DNA of 64,000 nt from Prevotellamassilia timonensis (GCF_021531665.1 NZ_JADYUH010000002.1:104487-168486); one strand, 5' to 3'. Shown: positions 26,322-36,290, counted from the first letter of the stretch. The notes: a model not told the origin generated them from the letters alone. A program made the numbers and translations.

Positions 26322-28169
26322 ATGAAACGTATTTCTATATTAAAAGGAGTAGTTGGCAGTCTTGGTATTTCCATGCTCTTCGGCATGGCATCCTGTACTG
26401 ACGACCATTTCGACATCCGGGTTTCTGACCCCGCTGCCACAGGCACTATCTGGCAGCGCATTGAAGCAGAGCCGGAACTTTCCGATTTTGCCGAGATTCT
26501 GAAGAACATCAAAGTGTATCGCAAGGAAGGAGACAAGTCTGCTTCCATCACCTACGCTGAACTTCTGAACTCTTCTCAGAGTTTCACAGTTTGGGCTCCT
26601 CTGAACGGAACCTTTGACAAGGAGTCTTACATGAGAAGAATCGCTGAGATTCAAGAGACTCAGGACCCCGAAGAGGCAGCCAAGTTGGAATATAACTTAG
26701 GCGTGCAGTTCCCCCAGAACCACATCGCTCGTTTCAACTTCGAATCCTCCGCAGATCAGCAGGACATCCGCATGATGAACAGCAAACTCAGTGCTTACGA
26801 CGCTTCCGCCGGAGAATTCAACGGCGTGAAGTTGTCCTCTGAGTTCGCAGCGCTGCCTTCCTCTAACGGAACCATCCACTGTCTGCAAGGCGAGTCTCCC
26901 TTTGCCTACAACATCTACGACTACATTCAGGCTAACCCCACGCTCTTCAGTACTCTCTACAAGAAACTGAACGAAGCAGAGGTGAAGACCTTCAGTCCCG
27001 GTATGAGTGTGGAAGGTGGTCTCGACAATGACGGTAACATGGTCTATTTGGATTCTGTTTACTATACGACCAACGAACTCATTGACTATTCCGGCGCTCA
27101 GGTCAAGAATGAAGACAGCATGTATGTGGCTGTCATCCCCACCGATGCAGCCTGGAACCAAGGCTTTGAGAAGTTGAGCAAATATTACAACTACGGTTCT
27201 TCCTACTCTTACAACTACACAGGTTCCAACGGTAAGTTCTTCAACATGAAGCGTTCGTTGAATGAGCCCGCCTTGAACTATCCGACTGTTCGTGACTCCA
27301 TCGTGGACTACACGGTGACCCGTCGTCTCCTTCTGAACATGTATTTTGCCCCCTATCGTTTTGCTCCCGGTTTGAACCGCAGCGATTTTGATGGATTGGT
27401 GGCAAAAGCCATGGCTGCAGATACCTTGACTTCTACGAACGGCACGCAGTTCATCAACCTTCAGGCTTTCTCTCCGCACCCTCTCTTTGGAACAGTTGAA
27501 CCTCAGAAGGCTTCCAACGGTATTATCTTCCCGATTACGGAGTACAATATGGATCCGTCCTACTCTTATCAGACTCGTCAAGAGTTGGATCTCTCCAGCG
27601 ACTACTACGTTTCTCCCAGCACCTCTCTGCAGAACGGCACGAAGGGTTCGGTCGTTTATCTCGTCAAGGGAACAAACTGGGATGAGTCCATCGACCTCTC
27701 CGATTTGGAATACAAACGCTATCGTTTCTTCCAAGCCAAAGCCAGTGGTGCCATGAATGCCTACATCCCTCTTCGCAATTTGTTGAGCGGCAAGTATAAA
27801 ATCAGCATTCAAATCCTTCCCAACCGAGTTTCCTACGACCAGAAGTGGTACACCACCGACAAAGAAACCGGTGAGCAGACAGAAAAAGTCGAGCAGAACA
27901 TCAAATTTGATGCAAGTTTGATTGACGACGAAGGAAAAACCATTGGAAAGAAGGTCACTAAGATTGAAGTGAGTGACGAAGAGGTGCAGACCATTGTGCT
28001 CTTCGAATCCATTGAGATTCCCAAGTGCTATGCCAACCTTCCCTACGGTTTGGACAGCTTCCCCCACTTGGTGCTTGCCATTCCTTCCTTGACTTCCTAT
28101 CGTCCCGTCAAAAATGTCGATTACGGTTTGAGTGTGGCTAAAGTAATTATTGAGCCTGTTCACGAGTAA
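26322..28169 (+). CDS. Fasciclin-like surface lipoprotein
   Basis: This 615-aa lipoprotein starts MKRISILKGVVGSLGISMLF; the lipobox GMASC gives the mature start CTDDHFD with an export-signal-like acidic run. Fasciclin-type cores are IWQRIEAEPELSDFAEILKN then SFTVWAPLNGTFDK (about 44-93) and SMYVAVIPTDAAWNQGFEKL (about 266-285). Its layout parallels the preceding gene, so the two may be old duplicates, although sequence similarity is low by eye. It is 22 bp after the preceding gene and 30 bp before the second SusC. Confidence 0.78.
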   Translation: MKRISILKGVVGSLGISMLFGMASCTDDHFDIRVSDPAATGTIWQRIEAEPELSDFAEILKNIKVYRKEGDKSASITYAELLNSSQSFTVWAPLNGTFDKESYMRRIAEIQETQDPEEAAKLEYNLGVQFPQNHIARFNFESSADQQDIRMMNSKLSAYDASAGEFNGVKLSSEFAALPSSNGTIHCLQGESPFAYNIYDYIQANPTLFSTLYKKLNEAEVKTFSPGMSVEGGLDNDGNMVYLDSVYYTTNELIDYSGAQVKNEDSMYVAVIPTDAAWNQGFEKLSKYYNYGSSYSYNYTGSNGKFFNMKRSLNEPALNYPTVRDSIVDYTVTRRLLLNMYFAPYRFAPGLNRSDFDGLVAKAMAADTLTSTNGTQFINLQAFSPHPLFGTVEPQKASNGIIFPITEYNMDPSYSYQTRQELDLSSDYYVSPSTSLQNGTKGSVVYLVKGTNWDESIDLSDLEYKRYRFFQAKASGAMNAYIPLRNLLSGKYKISIQILPNRVSYDQKWYTTDKETGEQTEKVEQNIKFDASLIDDEGKTIGKKVTKIEVSDEEVQTIVLFESIEIPKCYANLPYGLDSFPHLVLAIPSLTSYRPVKNVDYGLSVAKVIIEPVHE

Positions 28170-28199
28170 CGCATCATGTAACCTTAAAATTGAGAAGTA

Positions 28200-31100
28200 A
28201 TGAACAACAATAAGAAAATTCGCTTGATGCAGGGAGCACTTCGTGCAGGTGTATGCCTCTTTATGCTTTCCGGATCTTGTGTCTTGTACGCTCAAGATGC
28301 TGTGACGGAGGAACCGGCTGCCAAGACAGCTCCGGCAAAGAAAGCTGCTGCTCCCAAATATGAAATGAAAGAGGTTTCCGGCTTTGTCTATGACGGTGCC
28401 ACCAAGAAACCTTTGGCAGGTGTGAAAGTCCAAGCTTTGAACAACAAAATGTACTCTGCTTTGACTGACGACAATGGTAAATATACGATTCGTGTTCCGA
28501 AGTTCGTAGATGTGCTCTTTGTCGCACTCCAAGACTATAATCCCACTCAGCTGGCTATCAAGAGCAACGACGACCAAAACGTCTATCTCGTTTCCGGCAT
28601 GAATTCCGACTTCTTCTATGACGGAACTTCCATGACCAACAGTCAGTCCATGGTGGTTCGTGACCCCAGCGGTCTGACCATCGAAGAAGAAATCGAGAAA
28701 GGATTGGGTGGGGCAGTCCGCACGCTCAACCGTGGCGGAATGCCGGCACAGGGTGCTGCCATGTTCATGAATGGTTTGAACTCCCTGAACTCAAATGCCA
28801 TGCCGCTGGTCGTCATCGATGGTGTCATCATGGACATGCAGTATGACCGCACCACGCTTCACCAAGGCTTCCTGAACAATGTCTTCAACATCATCGACCC
28901 CGAAGACATTGAAAGCGTTGAAGTCCTCAAGAACGGTACCGCTCTCTACGGTGCAAAAGGTGCCAACGGCGTCATGCTCATCAACACCCGTCGCGGCAAG
29001 AGCATGGTGACTCGAATCAAGATTCGTGCCTACGGTGGCTTTGAACAGTCCCCCGAAACCATGAAGGTCATGGATGGTGAGCAGTATCGCAACTACATCT
29101 CTGAACTGATTGGTACGATTCCTGACCGCAGCTACCTCGGAAGTTCCCAGATTGAGTTCTTGAACTCCGACCCCAACTACTACAAGTATGCCATCTATCA
29201 CAACAACACTGACTGGCAGAAAGACTTGTATCACGATGTCTTCACTCAGAACTACAAGGTGAGCGTCGAGGGTGGTGACGATGTTGCCATGTATAACCTC
29301 TCTCTGGGTTACACTCAGGCTGATGCAACTGCCCACCAGAATGACTTCAACCGTTTGAACATTCGCTTCAACACGGACGTCATCCTCTTCAAGAACTTCA
29401 CCTCAGGCATTGACCTTTCCTATGCTCGCAACGCTTATAACCTTCGTGACAACGGATGGGCTGAGAACTACGACAACAGCAACATTTCCTCTCCCAACGT
29501 GTTGGGTCTGATTCAGACTCCGTTCTTGAGCAAGTTTGCATTCGTGAAGGTGAACAACAACGGTAACATCACCTATCAGCCGACCAACAAAGTCTTCGCC
29601 GGTAAGTATGATGATGGCGACAATCCCTTCTCCTTTGCTCGTGGTTACGGCTACGATGCCCTTGCCAATCCCATGTGGATTCTTGGAAACGGTCAGGGTG
29701 ACAACAAGAACTACCAGGAGCAGACACAGTTCAATTTGAACATTGCTCCCAAGTATCAGATAAATAAGTATCTGACCTTGAAAGACCGCTTCAGCTACAT
29801 CCTCAACCGCAGCAACGAACGTTACTATCTGCCTTACAACGGTACTCCCTCCAAGGAGGTTGAAGGTTTAGGCTATGTTTCCAGCGTTGTCGGAACCCAG
29901 TTCTGCAAAGAAACCACCTTGTTCAATGACTTCAGCGTGGATTGGAATCGCATCTTCGGTGCTCACTCCGTTCACGTACTCGGCGGTTTCCGCTTCTCTT
30001 CCTACTCCTACAGCAACAGCTATGTGAAGGGTTACAACAACGAGCAGGACAAGATGCCCAACGTCTCCATGACTTTGGACTATCTGACCAACGGTGGTCG
30101 CAACGACAACTGGATTAACCTCGCTTACTATGCCAACGCAGAGTACAACTATCGCAACAAGTACTTCCTCTCTGCCACTGCCAGCATGGAAGCATCTTCT
30201 CGCTTCGGTAAGGATGCCGAAGACGGTTTGAAGATGTGCGGTGTGGCTTGGGGTCTCTTCCCCTCTGTACAGGCTGCTTGGGTGATGTCCTCTGAGAAGT
30301 GGTTCAAGGTGAATGGCATTGACTACTTGAAACTCAGTGCCGGCTTTGACATCTCCGGTAATGACAACATTGACTATTATGCGACCCGCACCTACTTCGA
30401 GAACATCAAGTTCATGGACAAGGCAACCGGTCTCATCCTGTCAAACATCCAGAACCCCAAACTCCAGTGGGAAACCACTCGCCGCTTCAACGTTGGTTTG
30501 CAGACCAGCATGTTGAAGAACCGCTTGAATGTTGGAATTGAATATTTCAACGCCAAGACTTCCAACCTCTTGACCCGCAAGTCCGTCAGCGACATCACCG
30601 GTCTTTCCTACATGTGGGCAAATGACGGTACGCTGAAGAACAACGGAGTGAACTTCAATGTCGATGGAATGATTGTTCAGCACAAAGACTGGCGCTGGCA
30701 AGTTGGATTCTCCATCGGTCACTACAAGAACGAAATCACCGAACTTCCTGCCACCGAACTCAACAACCTCAAGACGTGGAGTCTCGATGCAAACGGAAAC
30801 AAAGACCAGGAACAGAGCATCCGTGGTTATGTGACGAACATCTACGGAGCCAACATCCTCACCGCTGTCGGTCATGCCGCAGGCGTCTTCTACGGCTACC
30901 AGACCTCCGGCGTCTTCGCCTCCGATCTTGAAGCCAGCCAAGCAGGCAAGTATGGCTACCTCCGCTATCCCACCGGCATCTCTCAGGAACCCTATCGCAA
31001 CTTCAAAGCCGGTGACGTTTGCTTCGTGGACCAGAACGGTGACGGTTGGATTAATGAAGCCGACATGGTTGTCATTGGCGACCCCAACCCCGACATCTTC

Positions 31101-31586
31101 GGTAACATCTCCACCTCCCTCCAGTGGAAGCACCTGAAGTTGGACGTTGTCTTCAAGTATTCTTTGGGCAATGACGTCTATAACTATCAGCGCTCTCAGC
31201 TCGAGTCTCTCAACAACCATTGGAACCAGACCACCGCTGCCGTCAATCGTTGGCGCTATGAGGGTCAAATCACCGATATGCCTCGTGTCATGGACGTGAA
31301 CAGCGAGCAGTGGGTGAACAACGAACGCTTCTCCGATCGTTGGATTGAGGACGGTTCCTATTTGAAACTCAAGAAGGTTCGTTTGACCTATCGCATTCCG
31401 ATGAACGTCTCTTGGATGCAGGGTCTCGCCGTTTGGGGTGAAGCCAACAACATCTTCACCGTGTCAAAGTACACAGGCAACGATCCTGAGTTCTCCGCAG
31501 GCAACAGTGTGCTCTATCAGGGAATTGACGCCGGCTTCCTTCCCCAAAGCCGCAACTTCAATCTCGGTGTAACCATCAACTTGTAA
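28200..31586 (+). CDS. SusC/RagA-family TonB-linked outer-membrane protein (second copy)
   Basis: At 1128 aa this is full length. A signal peptide ends at VLYAQ, followed by an unusual Ala/Lys/Pro-rich linker (TEEPAAKTAPAKKAAAPKYE, about 39-58), then the CarboxypepD_reg-like domain (about 60-130). The signature region reads VLKNGTALYGAKGANGVMLI then NTRRG at about 242-266. The barrel ends in FNLGVTINL. Identity with the first SusC of this operon is low by eye, so this is a second transporter of the same type and not a recent duplicate. Confidence 0.95.
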   Translation: MNNNKKIRLMQGALRAGVCLFMLSGSCVLYAQDAVTEEPAAKTAPAKKAAAPKYEMKEVSGFVYDGATKKPLAGVKVQALNNKMYSALTDDNGKYTIRVPKFVDVLFVALQDYNPTQLAIKSNDDQNVYLVSGMNSDFFYDGTSMTNSQSMVVRDPSGLTIEEEIEKGLGGAVRTLNRGGMPAQGAAMFMNGLNSLNSNAMPLVVIDGVIMDMQYDRTTLHQGFLNNVFNIIDPEDIESVEVLKNGTALYGAKGANGVMLINTRRGKSMVTRIKIRAYGGFEQSPETMKVMDGEQYRNYISELIGTIPDRSYLGSSQIEFLNSDPNYYKYAIYHNNTDWQKDLYHDVFTQNYKVSVEGGDDVAMYNLSLGYTQADATAHQNDFNRLNIRFNTDVILFKNFTSGIDLSYARNAYNLRDNGWAENYDNSNISSPNVLGLIQTPFLSKFAFVKVNNNGNITYQPTNKVFAGKYDDGDNPFSFARGYGYDALANPMWILGNGQGDNKNYQEQTQFNLNIAPKYQINKYLTLKDRFSYILNRSNERYYLPYNGTPSKEVEGLGYVSSVVGTQFCKETTLFNDFSVDWNRIFGAHSVHVLGGFRFSSYSYSNSYVKGYNNEQDKMPNVSMTLDYLTNGGRNDNWINLAYYANAEYNYRNKYFLSATASMEASSRFGKDAEDGLKMCGVAWGLFPSVQAAWVMSSEKWFKVNGIDYLKLSAGFDISGNDNIDYYATRTYFENIKFMDKATGLILSNIQNPKLQWETTRRFNVGLQTSMLKNRLNVGIEYFNAKTSNLLTRKSVSDITGLSYMWANDGTLKNNGVNFNVDGMIVQHKDWRWQVGFSIGHYKNEITELPATELNNLKTWSLDANGNKDQEQSIRGYVTNIYGANILTAVGHAAGVFYGYQTSGVFASDLEASQAGKYGYLRYPTGISQEPYRNFKAGDVCFVDQNGDGWINEADMVVIGDPNPDIFGNISTSLQWKHLKLDVVFKYSLGNDVYNYQRSQLESLNNHWNQTTAAVNRWRYEGQITDMPRVMDVNSEQWVNNERFSDRWIEDGSYLKLKKVRLTYRIPMNVSWMQGLAVWGEANNIFTVSKYTGNDPEFSAGNSVLYQGIDAGFLPQSRNFNLGVTINL

Positions 31587-31595
31587 CAAAAAGGA

Positions 31596-31626
31596 GGGGA
31601 GAAACGAAACTCCATCTTTTCTCCCC
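31596..31626 (+). promoter_or_regulatory. Stem-loop between second SusC and SusD genes
   Basis: GGGGAGAAA (31596-31604) pairs with TTTCTCCCC (31618-31626) across a 13-base loop. No U-run follows, so it may stabilise the susC mRNA end or tune susD expression instead of ending transcription. Confidence 0.4.
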
Positions 31627-31655
31627 ATCCTTCTTACAATCTTAAACTTAAGACA

Positions 31656-33848
31656 ATGAAACACAAATCGATTTTAAGTATCTTCATCTTCCTCTTGGGA
31701 CTGAGTGTGACCACAACGTCCTGTGAAGATATGTTGACGCCTGATATGAACCGCTACAACGAAGGGTTTAGCGGTCGAGACACTGTCAATTTCTACTTTG
31801 GCATCATCGCTAATGTGCAGGACATGGTCGAGCAGAACCAACTCCTCAACGACTTGAGAAGCGACTTGGCTACCGTTTCAACCTATAGTAGCGACACCAT
31901 CTCCGACATCATCAACTACAACCGTCAGCCTAACGGAGAGAACGGACTCTTGAATCGTGCGGCGTACTACAAAGTCATCAACCAGTGCAACTTCTACTTG
32001 AGCCGTGTCGATACGCTCGCTCAGAAGAACGACATGCAATACATGAAGAAGGAATTTGCGCAGGTTGTCAACATCCGTGCTTGGGTCTATATGCAGCTCG
32101 TTCAGACTTACGGTCGTGTTCCCTTCATCTCCAAGCCTGTCAACGACAGTAACACCGGCTGGGAAACCAATCCCGAAGCATGGGCAACTGCTGACAATCT
32201 CGTAGATCTTCTGAAAAAGGACCTCGAAGCGGCTAACCGCATCGAGCATGACACGAAATACGGCGGCTATCCTGCCTACGGTCAGCTTGACACCAAAACC
32301 GGTTTCACCGTCAATACTTCCTATCTCCTCTTCTACAGCGACCTCATCCTCGGTGACCTCTACCTCCTCCGCGGTCGTGGCGTGGCGGGTGAATCTTCTT
32401 CTGACTACGTGAAAGCTGCCTCCTACTACTACCACTTCCTCAAGGAACGTGCTCAGGACAAAGGTCATGTCGTGACCTCCACCCGTGCTTCCATCACCAA
32501 GCATGAAGAACAAGGCACAGACATCTACAGTTACACCGGCAATGCAGACAGTTGGATGAACCTCTTTGCCAACACCTCTTCTCTTCAGGCAAACGAGAAC
32601 ATCACGGTGATTCCCTCTTCTGCCAACGGTCAGTCCGGTCACAAGATTCTTTCCCAGGCTGCTCAGATCTACGGTTTCGACATGACCTCCACCATCAGCG
32701 GCGGACAAGTCAGTGTCGGTCTCTATGGAAACCTGCGCTCTCGCCAGGTGGAACCCTCCGAAGCCTATCTCCAACTCTCTGCTGCTCAGAACTACGCCCA
32801 CGTAGATAAGTACTCTGACACCGGCAATGACCTCGAGTGGGAATACTACGAAGGAGCAGGCGATGCCCGCATCTATGCCACCGCCCCCACCTATCGTGTG
32901 ACCAATGGAACCGGCAACGAACGCTTCATCATGAAGGACGCGCCGAAAGGAAAGTTCAAGTTCTACAAATCTGTCTATCGTCTTCGTCAGGTCTATCTTC
33001 GCTATGCTGAAGCCATCAACCGTGCCGGCTATCCTCGCCTCGCGTTTGCCGTGCTCCGCAATGGTTTGGCAAAGAAGAAATTCCCCAAAGGCTTGCTCGC
33101 TGAGGTGGACGTGAACTCTATCGACACCGAGAACAAAACTTTCAAGTATATCTACAGCCTTGATTCTTGCGAACAGAACAATGCCATCAACTACATCGGC
33201 GTTGACGAACTGCGCCGCATGGAGAAAGACCCGATGTATGCCACTTACCTTGACTTCGGTTATGCAGCCTCCACCGGTGACTACTGGACTAACAATGGTA
33301 TCCATGAAGCCGGTTGTGGTCTCTCCACCGTAGAAGATAGCCTCTACTCCTACGACGAAGCCGTTGTGAACCGCGTGGCTGACGAACTCGTCAGAACAGA
33401 GGGACTCTCCGCAAGTGCCGCCGTGAAGCGTGCTCGCCAGATTGTCATCAAGGAAGGTGAAGGCGGCGAAGGCAGCGAAGGTGGCGAAGGTGGCGAAGGC
33501 GGTTCCGGAACCGTGATTCCTGACCTTTCCGACTACACCGACATCACTCCTGAACCCACTCTTCCTGATCCCATGGAAATCAACGCCGTGGAGACCATGA
33601 TTGCTGACGAGTTGGCATTGGAAATGGCATTTGAAGGAACGCGTATGTTTGACCTCATCCGTCTCGCGCTCCACAAGAACAACGACTCCTTCCTCCCCGC
33701 TGACTATGGAACCAACTGGCTCGCCTGGAAGATTGCACGTCGCAACGAACCGCTCGCTCCCTACGCAGAACCCCGCGTGATGGACGGTGCGCTCTACAAC
33801 AAACTGCTTAATCCCGAAAACTGGTACATCCGCAATCCGGAGTATTGA
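31656..33848 (+). CDS. SusD/RagB-family lipoprotein (second copy) with Gly/Glu insert
   Basis: This 730-aa protein has a signal peptide ending TTTSC and the mature start CEDMLTPDMNRYN. SusD features include AQVVNIRAWVYMQLVQTYGR then VPFISKPV at about 129-156 and, near the end, LALEMAFEGTRMFDLIRLAL at about 653-672. Between about 600 and 620 a GEGGEGSEGG repeat is inserted, echoing the insert in the first SusD but at a different position. It is larger than most SusD proteins. It is the last gene of the operon; a terminator follows at 33868-33907. Confidence 0.92.
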   Translation: MKHKSILSIFIFLLGLSVTTTSCEDMLTPDMNRYNEGFSGRDTVNFYFGIIANVQDMVEQNQLLNDLRSDLATVSTYSSDTISDIINYNRQPNGENGLLNRAAYYKVINQCNFYLSRVDTLAQKNDMQYMKKEFAQVVNIRAWVYMQLVQTYGRVPFISKPVNDSNTGWETNPEAWATADNLVDLLKKDLEAANRIEHDTKYGGYPAYGQLDTKTGFTVNTSYLLFYSDLILGDLYLLRGRGVAGESSSDYVKAASYYYHFLKERAQDKGHVVTSTRASITKHEEQGTDIYSYTGNADSWMNLFANTSSLQANENITVIPSSANGQSGHKILSQAAQIYGFDMTSTISGGQVSVGLYGNLRSRQVEPSEAYLQLSAAQNYAHVDKYSDTGNDLEWEYYEGAGDARIYATAPTYRVTNGTGNERFIMKDAPKGKFKFYKSVYRLRQVYLRYAEAINRAGYPRLAFAVLRNGLAKKKFPKGLLAEVDVNSIDTENKTFKYIYSLDSCEQNNAINYIGVDELRRMEKDPMYATYLDFGYAASTGDYWTNNGIHEAGCGLSTVEDSLYSYDEAVVNRVADELVRTEGLSASAAVKRARQIVIKEGEGGEGSEGGEGGEGGSGTVIPDLSDYTDITPEPTLPDPMEINAVETMIADELALEMAFEGTRMFDLIRLALHKNNDSFLPADYGTNWLAWKIARRNEPLAPYAEPRVMDGALYNKLLNPENWYIRNPEY
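33463..33511. repeat. In-gene tandem repeat encoding (GEG)n
   Basis: Units of GGCGAAGGT/GGCGAAGGC in the second susD gene. The same codon words are used as in the repeat at 22896-22965. Confidence 0.75.
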
Positions 33849-33867
33849 TACTGTGAACCCAAATCGT

Positions 33868-33907
33868 AAGGAGGGACGCCGTTCGCCAAGAATGGTGTCC
33901 CTCCTTT
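33868..33907 (+). terminator. Terminator of the sus-like operon
   Basis: GGAGGGACGCC (33870-33880) pairs with GGTGTCCCTCC (33894-33904) with one G-U pair, followed by TTTC. Confidence 0.65.
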
Positions 33908-34173
33908 CACTTTGGGCGCCGTTGCTGCGAATGACCGTACAAAACATATCATATTACAAGGGCAAGAAAAAACTATGCAAACTATACACAAACCCTACAT
34001 TTAACTCTGCATCCCTCTGAATTCCCGCGCGTTACGAAATGTATAGTTTGCGGTGCAAACCCTACACAAACCCTACATTGAACTATACATTGAGACGTTT
34101 CAAACCCTACACAAACACTATTCACAAAACCCTACACTGCAACCCTACATTGCAACGGCACGCAGTTTTACTT

Positions 34174-34326
34174 AGGAGCGCTCCCAGGAAAAACTAGGAG
34201 CGCACCCAGTTAAAACTAGGAGCGCACCTAAGAAAAATTAGGAGCGCACCCGGTTAAAACTAGGAGCGCACCCGGTTAAAACTAGGAGCGCACCTAAGAA
34301 AAACTAGGAGCGCACCTGGTTAAACT
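34174..34326. repeat. 22-bp tandem array, 7 units
   Basis: Units follow AGGAGCGCACCCGGTTAAAA plus CT, with variants CTAAGAAAAACT. The core GGAGCGC(T/A)CC is palindromic in the first unit. The same word occurs in repeat E1 near 1485 and 1545. Confidence 0.9.
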
Positions 34327-34327
34327 T

Positions 34328-34556
34328 TGCCTTCCTCAAATTTTTCTTTCCCTTCCTCAAATTTTTCTTTCCCTTCCTCAACTTTTTCTTTCCCTTCCCC
34401 AAATTTTCCTTTCCCTTCCTCAAATTTTCCTTTCCCTTCCTCAAATTTTTCTTTGCCTTCCCCTAGTTTTTCTTAGCCTTCCCCTAGTTTTTCTTAGCCT
34501 TCCCCTAGTTTTTCTTTCCCTTCCCCTAGTTTTTCTTTCCCTTCCTCAAATTTCAC
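34328..34556. repeat. 21-bp tandem array, about 11 units
   Basis: Units follow CCTTCCTCAAATTTTTCTTT plus C, shifting to CCTTCCCCTAGTTTTTCTTA. The strand is strongly pyrimidine-rich. Short forms of the same unit occur in repeats E1 and E2. Confidence 0.9.
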
Positions 34557-34893
34557 TTAGGTGCGCTCCTAAGTAAAACTGCGCGATGTTGCAATGTAGG
34601 GTTTGTGTTGCCGTTCGTGTAGGGTTTGTGTTCCCGTACGTGTAGGGTTTGCGCTCTGTTTTGTGTAGGGTTTGCGTGCCGTTTTGTGTAGGGTTTTGAA
34701 CGCTTCAATGTATAGTTAATGTATAGTTTGTGTATAGTTTGGAGCACAAACTATACACTTCGTAACGCGCGGAGAACCAAAGGAATAAAGTGCAAAATGT
34801 AGGGTTTGTGTATAGTTTGCAGAGTTTTTTTGTTTCCCCTTTTATTTACGTATAGTGCAGTGTCACGGAGGCTTCACCGACCCGTCATTCCAG

Positions 34894-35028
34894 TTCGCCT
34901 CCTCTTCACTCCCGTTCGCCTCCTCGTCACTCCCGTTCGCCGAGTGGTAAGTTTACTGTTCGTCGAGCCGTAAGTGAGGAATCGGCGGGCGGGGATGACA
35001 AATCGACGGGCGGGGATGACAAATCGAT
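34894..35028. repeat. Two adjacent short 21-bp repeats
   Basis: A CTCCTCnTCACTCCCGTTCG unit occurs about three times from 34894 to 34940. A GGGCGGGGATGACAAATCGA unit occurs twice at about 34984-35028. The two sequences are unrelated. Confidence 0.7.
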
Positions 35029-35255
35029 GGGCAAGAACGAAGCCTCGCCTTCTACGAACGAAGACGAAGAATGAGTGGCTTTGCTGCCATATTGTAAGGT
35101 GATAAAACACGCCTTTATCCATTACGTCGCGCCATCTTCAGACAAAAAAATGCAGTTTTGATGCTGTCAGACCGCTTTCAAGAGGAAAATAGTGGGCAGT
35201 TTGGGCGAGTTTCAATTATTTTTACGATATTTGCCAATAAAATAATGACAAATTC

Positions 35256-36290
35256 ATGAACTTTAGTGCAAAACAAATAGCCACCTATCTTGGTGGAACC
35301 ATTGAGGGAGACGAAAACGCGTCCGTCATGACCTTCGCAAAAATTGAGGAGGGCATTGAGGGCGCCATTTCTTTCCTTGCTAATCCTAAGTATGCCCACT
35401 ATCTCTACGAGACGCGCTCAAGCATCGTTCTTGTGAACAATGACTTTGTGGCTGAACAACCCGTTTCAGCCACTCTGATTCGTGTCCCGAACGCCTATGA
35501 AGCCATCGCCAAACTTCTGACGCTCTATCAATCGACCGTGGCGAAACGTTCCGGCATTCATCCGACTGCCGTGGTTGCCGAAAGCGCCACCGTCGGCGAG
35601 GATGTCTATTTGGGTCCTCACGTCTATGTCGGCGAGGGCGCTTCTGTGGGCAAAGGTTCTCAACTCTACGCCGGCGTCGTCGTTGAGCAGAACGCCAGTG
35701 TCGGGGAGGACTGCGTGCTCTATCCCAATGTGTCGGTCTATCACGACTGCAAGGTCGGCAATCGCGTCATCCTGCATTCCGGCTGTGTCATTGGTTCCGA
35801 CGGTTTTGGCTTCGCGCCTGCCGCCGAGGGCTATGAGAAGATTCCGCAGATTGGCAATGTCTGCATTGAGGATGACGTTGAAATCGGCGCAAACTCCTGC
35901 GTGGACCGTTCGACGATGGGCTCAACCTATGTTCGCCGCGGTGTGAAACTGGACAACCTCGTGCAAATCGCACACAACTGCGACATCGGTTCCCACACCG
36001 TCATGTCCGCACAGGTCGGAGTGGCAGGTTCCGCGAAGATCGGGCAGTGGTGCATGTTTGGCGGTCAGGTCGGTATCGTCGGTCACTCCGTCCTTGGCGA
36101 CAAAGTCCTCTGCGGCGCACAAGCCGGCATCGCGGGCAGCATTCCCAAGGGTAACGTCACAATTCAAGGCTCACCCGCCATTGATGCCAAGAATTTCATG
36201 CGCTCCAGCGTCATCTTCAAAAAACTTCCGGAGATGTATTCTGAACTGAGTCGCCTGAAGAAAGAACTCGAAGAACTGAAAAAAGGTTGA
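35256..36290 (+). CDS. lpxD: UDP-3-O-acylglucosamine N-acyltransferase
   Basis: At 344 aa this has the family length. The N-terminal uridine-binding domain ([20 protein letters not shown], about 1-100) is followed by left-handed beta-helix hexapeptide repeats (about 105-300). Key motifs are GSDGFGFAP at about 185-193, [12 protein letters not shown] near 212 and [12 protein letters not shown] at about 229-240, with the catalytic histidine in QIAHN. A C-terminal coiled helix ([12 protein letters not shown]) fits trimer formation. It adds the N-linked hydroxy-acyl chain in lipid A synthesis on the cytoplasmic side. lpxC-fabZ and lpxA follow. Confidence 0.97.
   Translation: MNFSAKQIATYLGGTIEGDENASVMTFAKIEEGIEGAISFLANPKYAHYLYETRSSIVLVNNDFVAEQPVSATLIRVPNAYEAIAKLLTLYQSTVAKRSGIHPTAVVAESATVGEDVYLGPHVYVGEGASVGKGSQLYAGVVVEQNASVGEDCVLYPNVSVYHDCKVGNRVILHSGCVIGSDGFGFAPAAEGYEKIPQIGNVCIEDDVEIGANSCVDRSTMGSTYVRRGVKLDNLVQIAHNCDIGSHTVMSAQVGVAGSAKIGQWCMFGGQVGIVGHSVLGDKVLCGAQAGIAGSIPKGNVTIQGSPAIDAKNFMRSSVIFKKLPEMYSELSRLKKELEELKKG

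Larger units (their letters stand above)
33970..34865. repeat. 0.9-kb inverted-repeat mosaic (C arm, two tandem arrays, inverted C arm)
   Basis: The left arm (about 33970-34160) and right arm (about 34585-34865) are diverged family C copies in opposite orientation. Shared landmarks read CAAACTATACACAAACCCTA and CGCGCGTTACGAA. Between them lie the tandem arrays at 34174-34326 and 34328-34556. No ORF of note. The remainder of 33849-35255 is also non-coding. Confidence 0.75.

Noticed and set aside
26697..28577. Long antisense ORF under the fasciclin and second susC genes
   Set aside because: Same reason; it spans two real genes and their spacer.
31878..33947. Long antisense ORF under the second susD gene
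   Set aside because: Shadow of the sense gene; its Ala/Phe repeats are the complement of the GEG repeat.
33970..34865. CRISPR array
   Set aside because: Repeats are adjacent or irregular with no constant unique spacers, and no cas genes are present.
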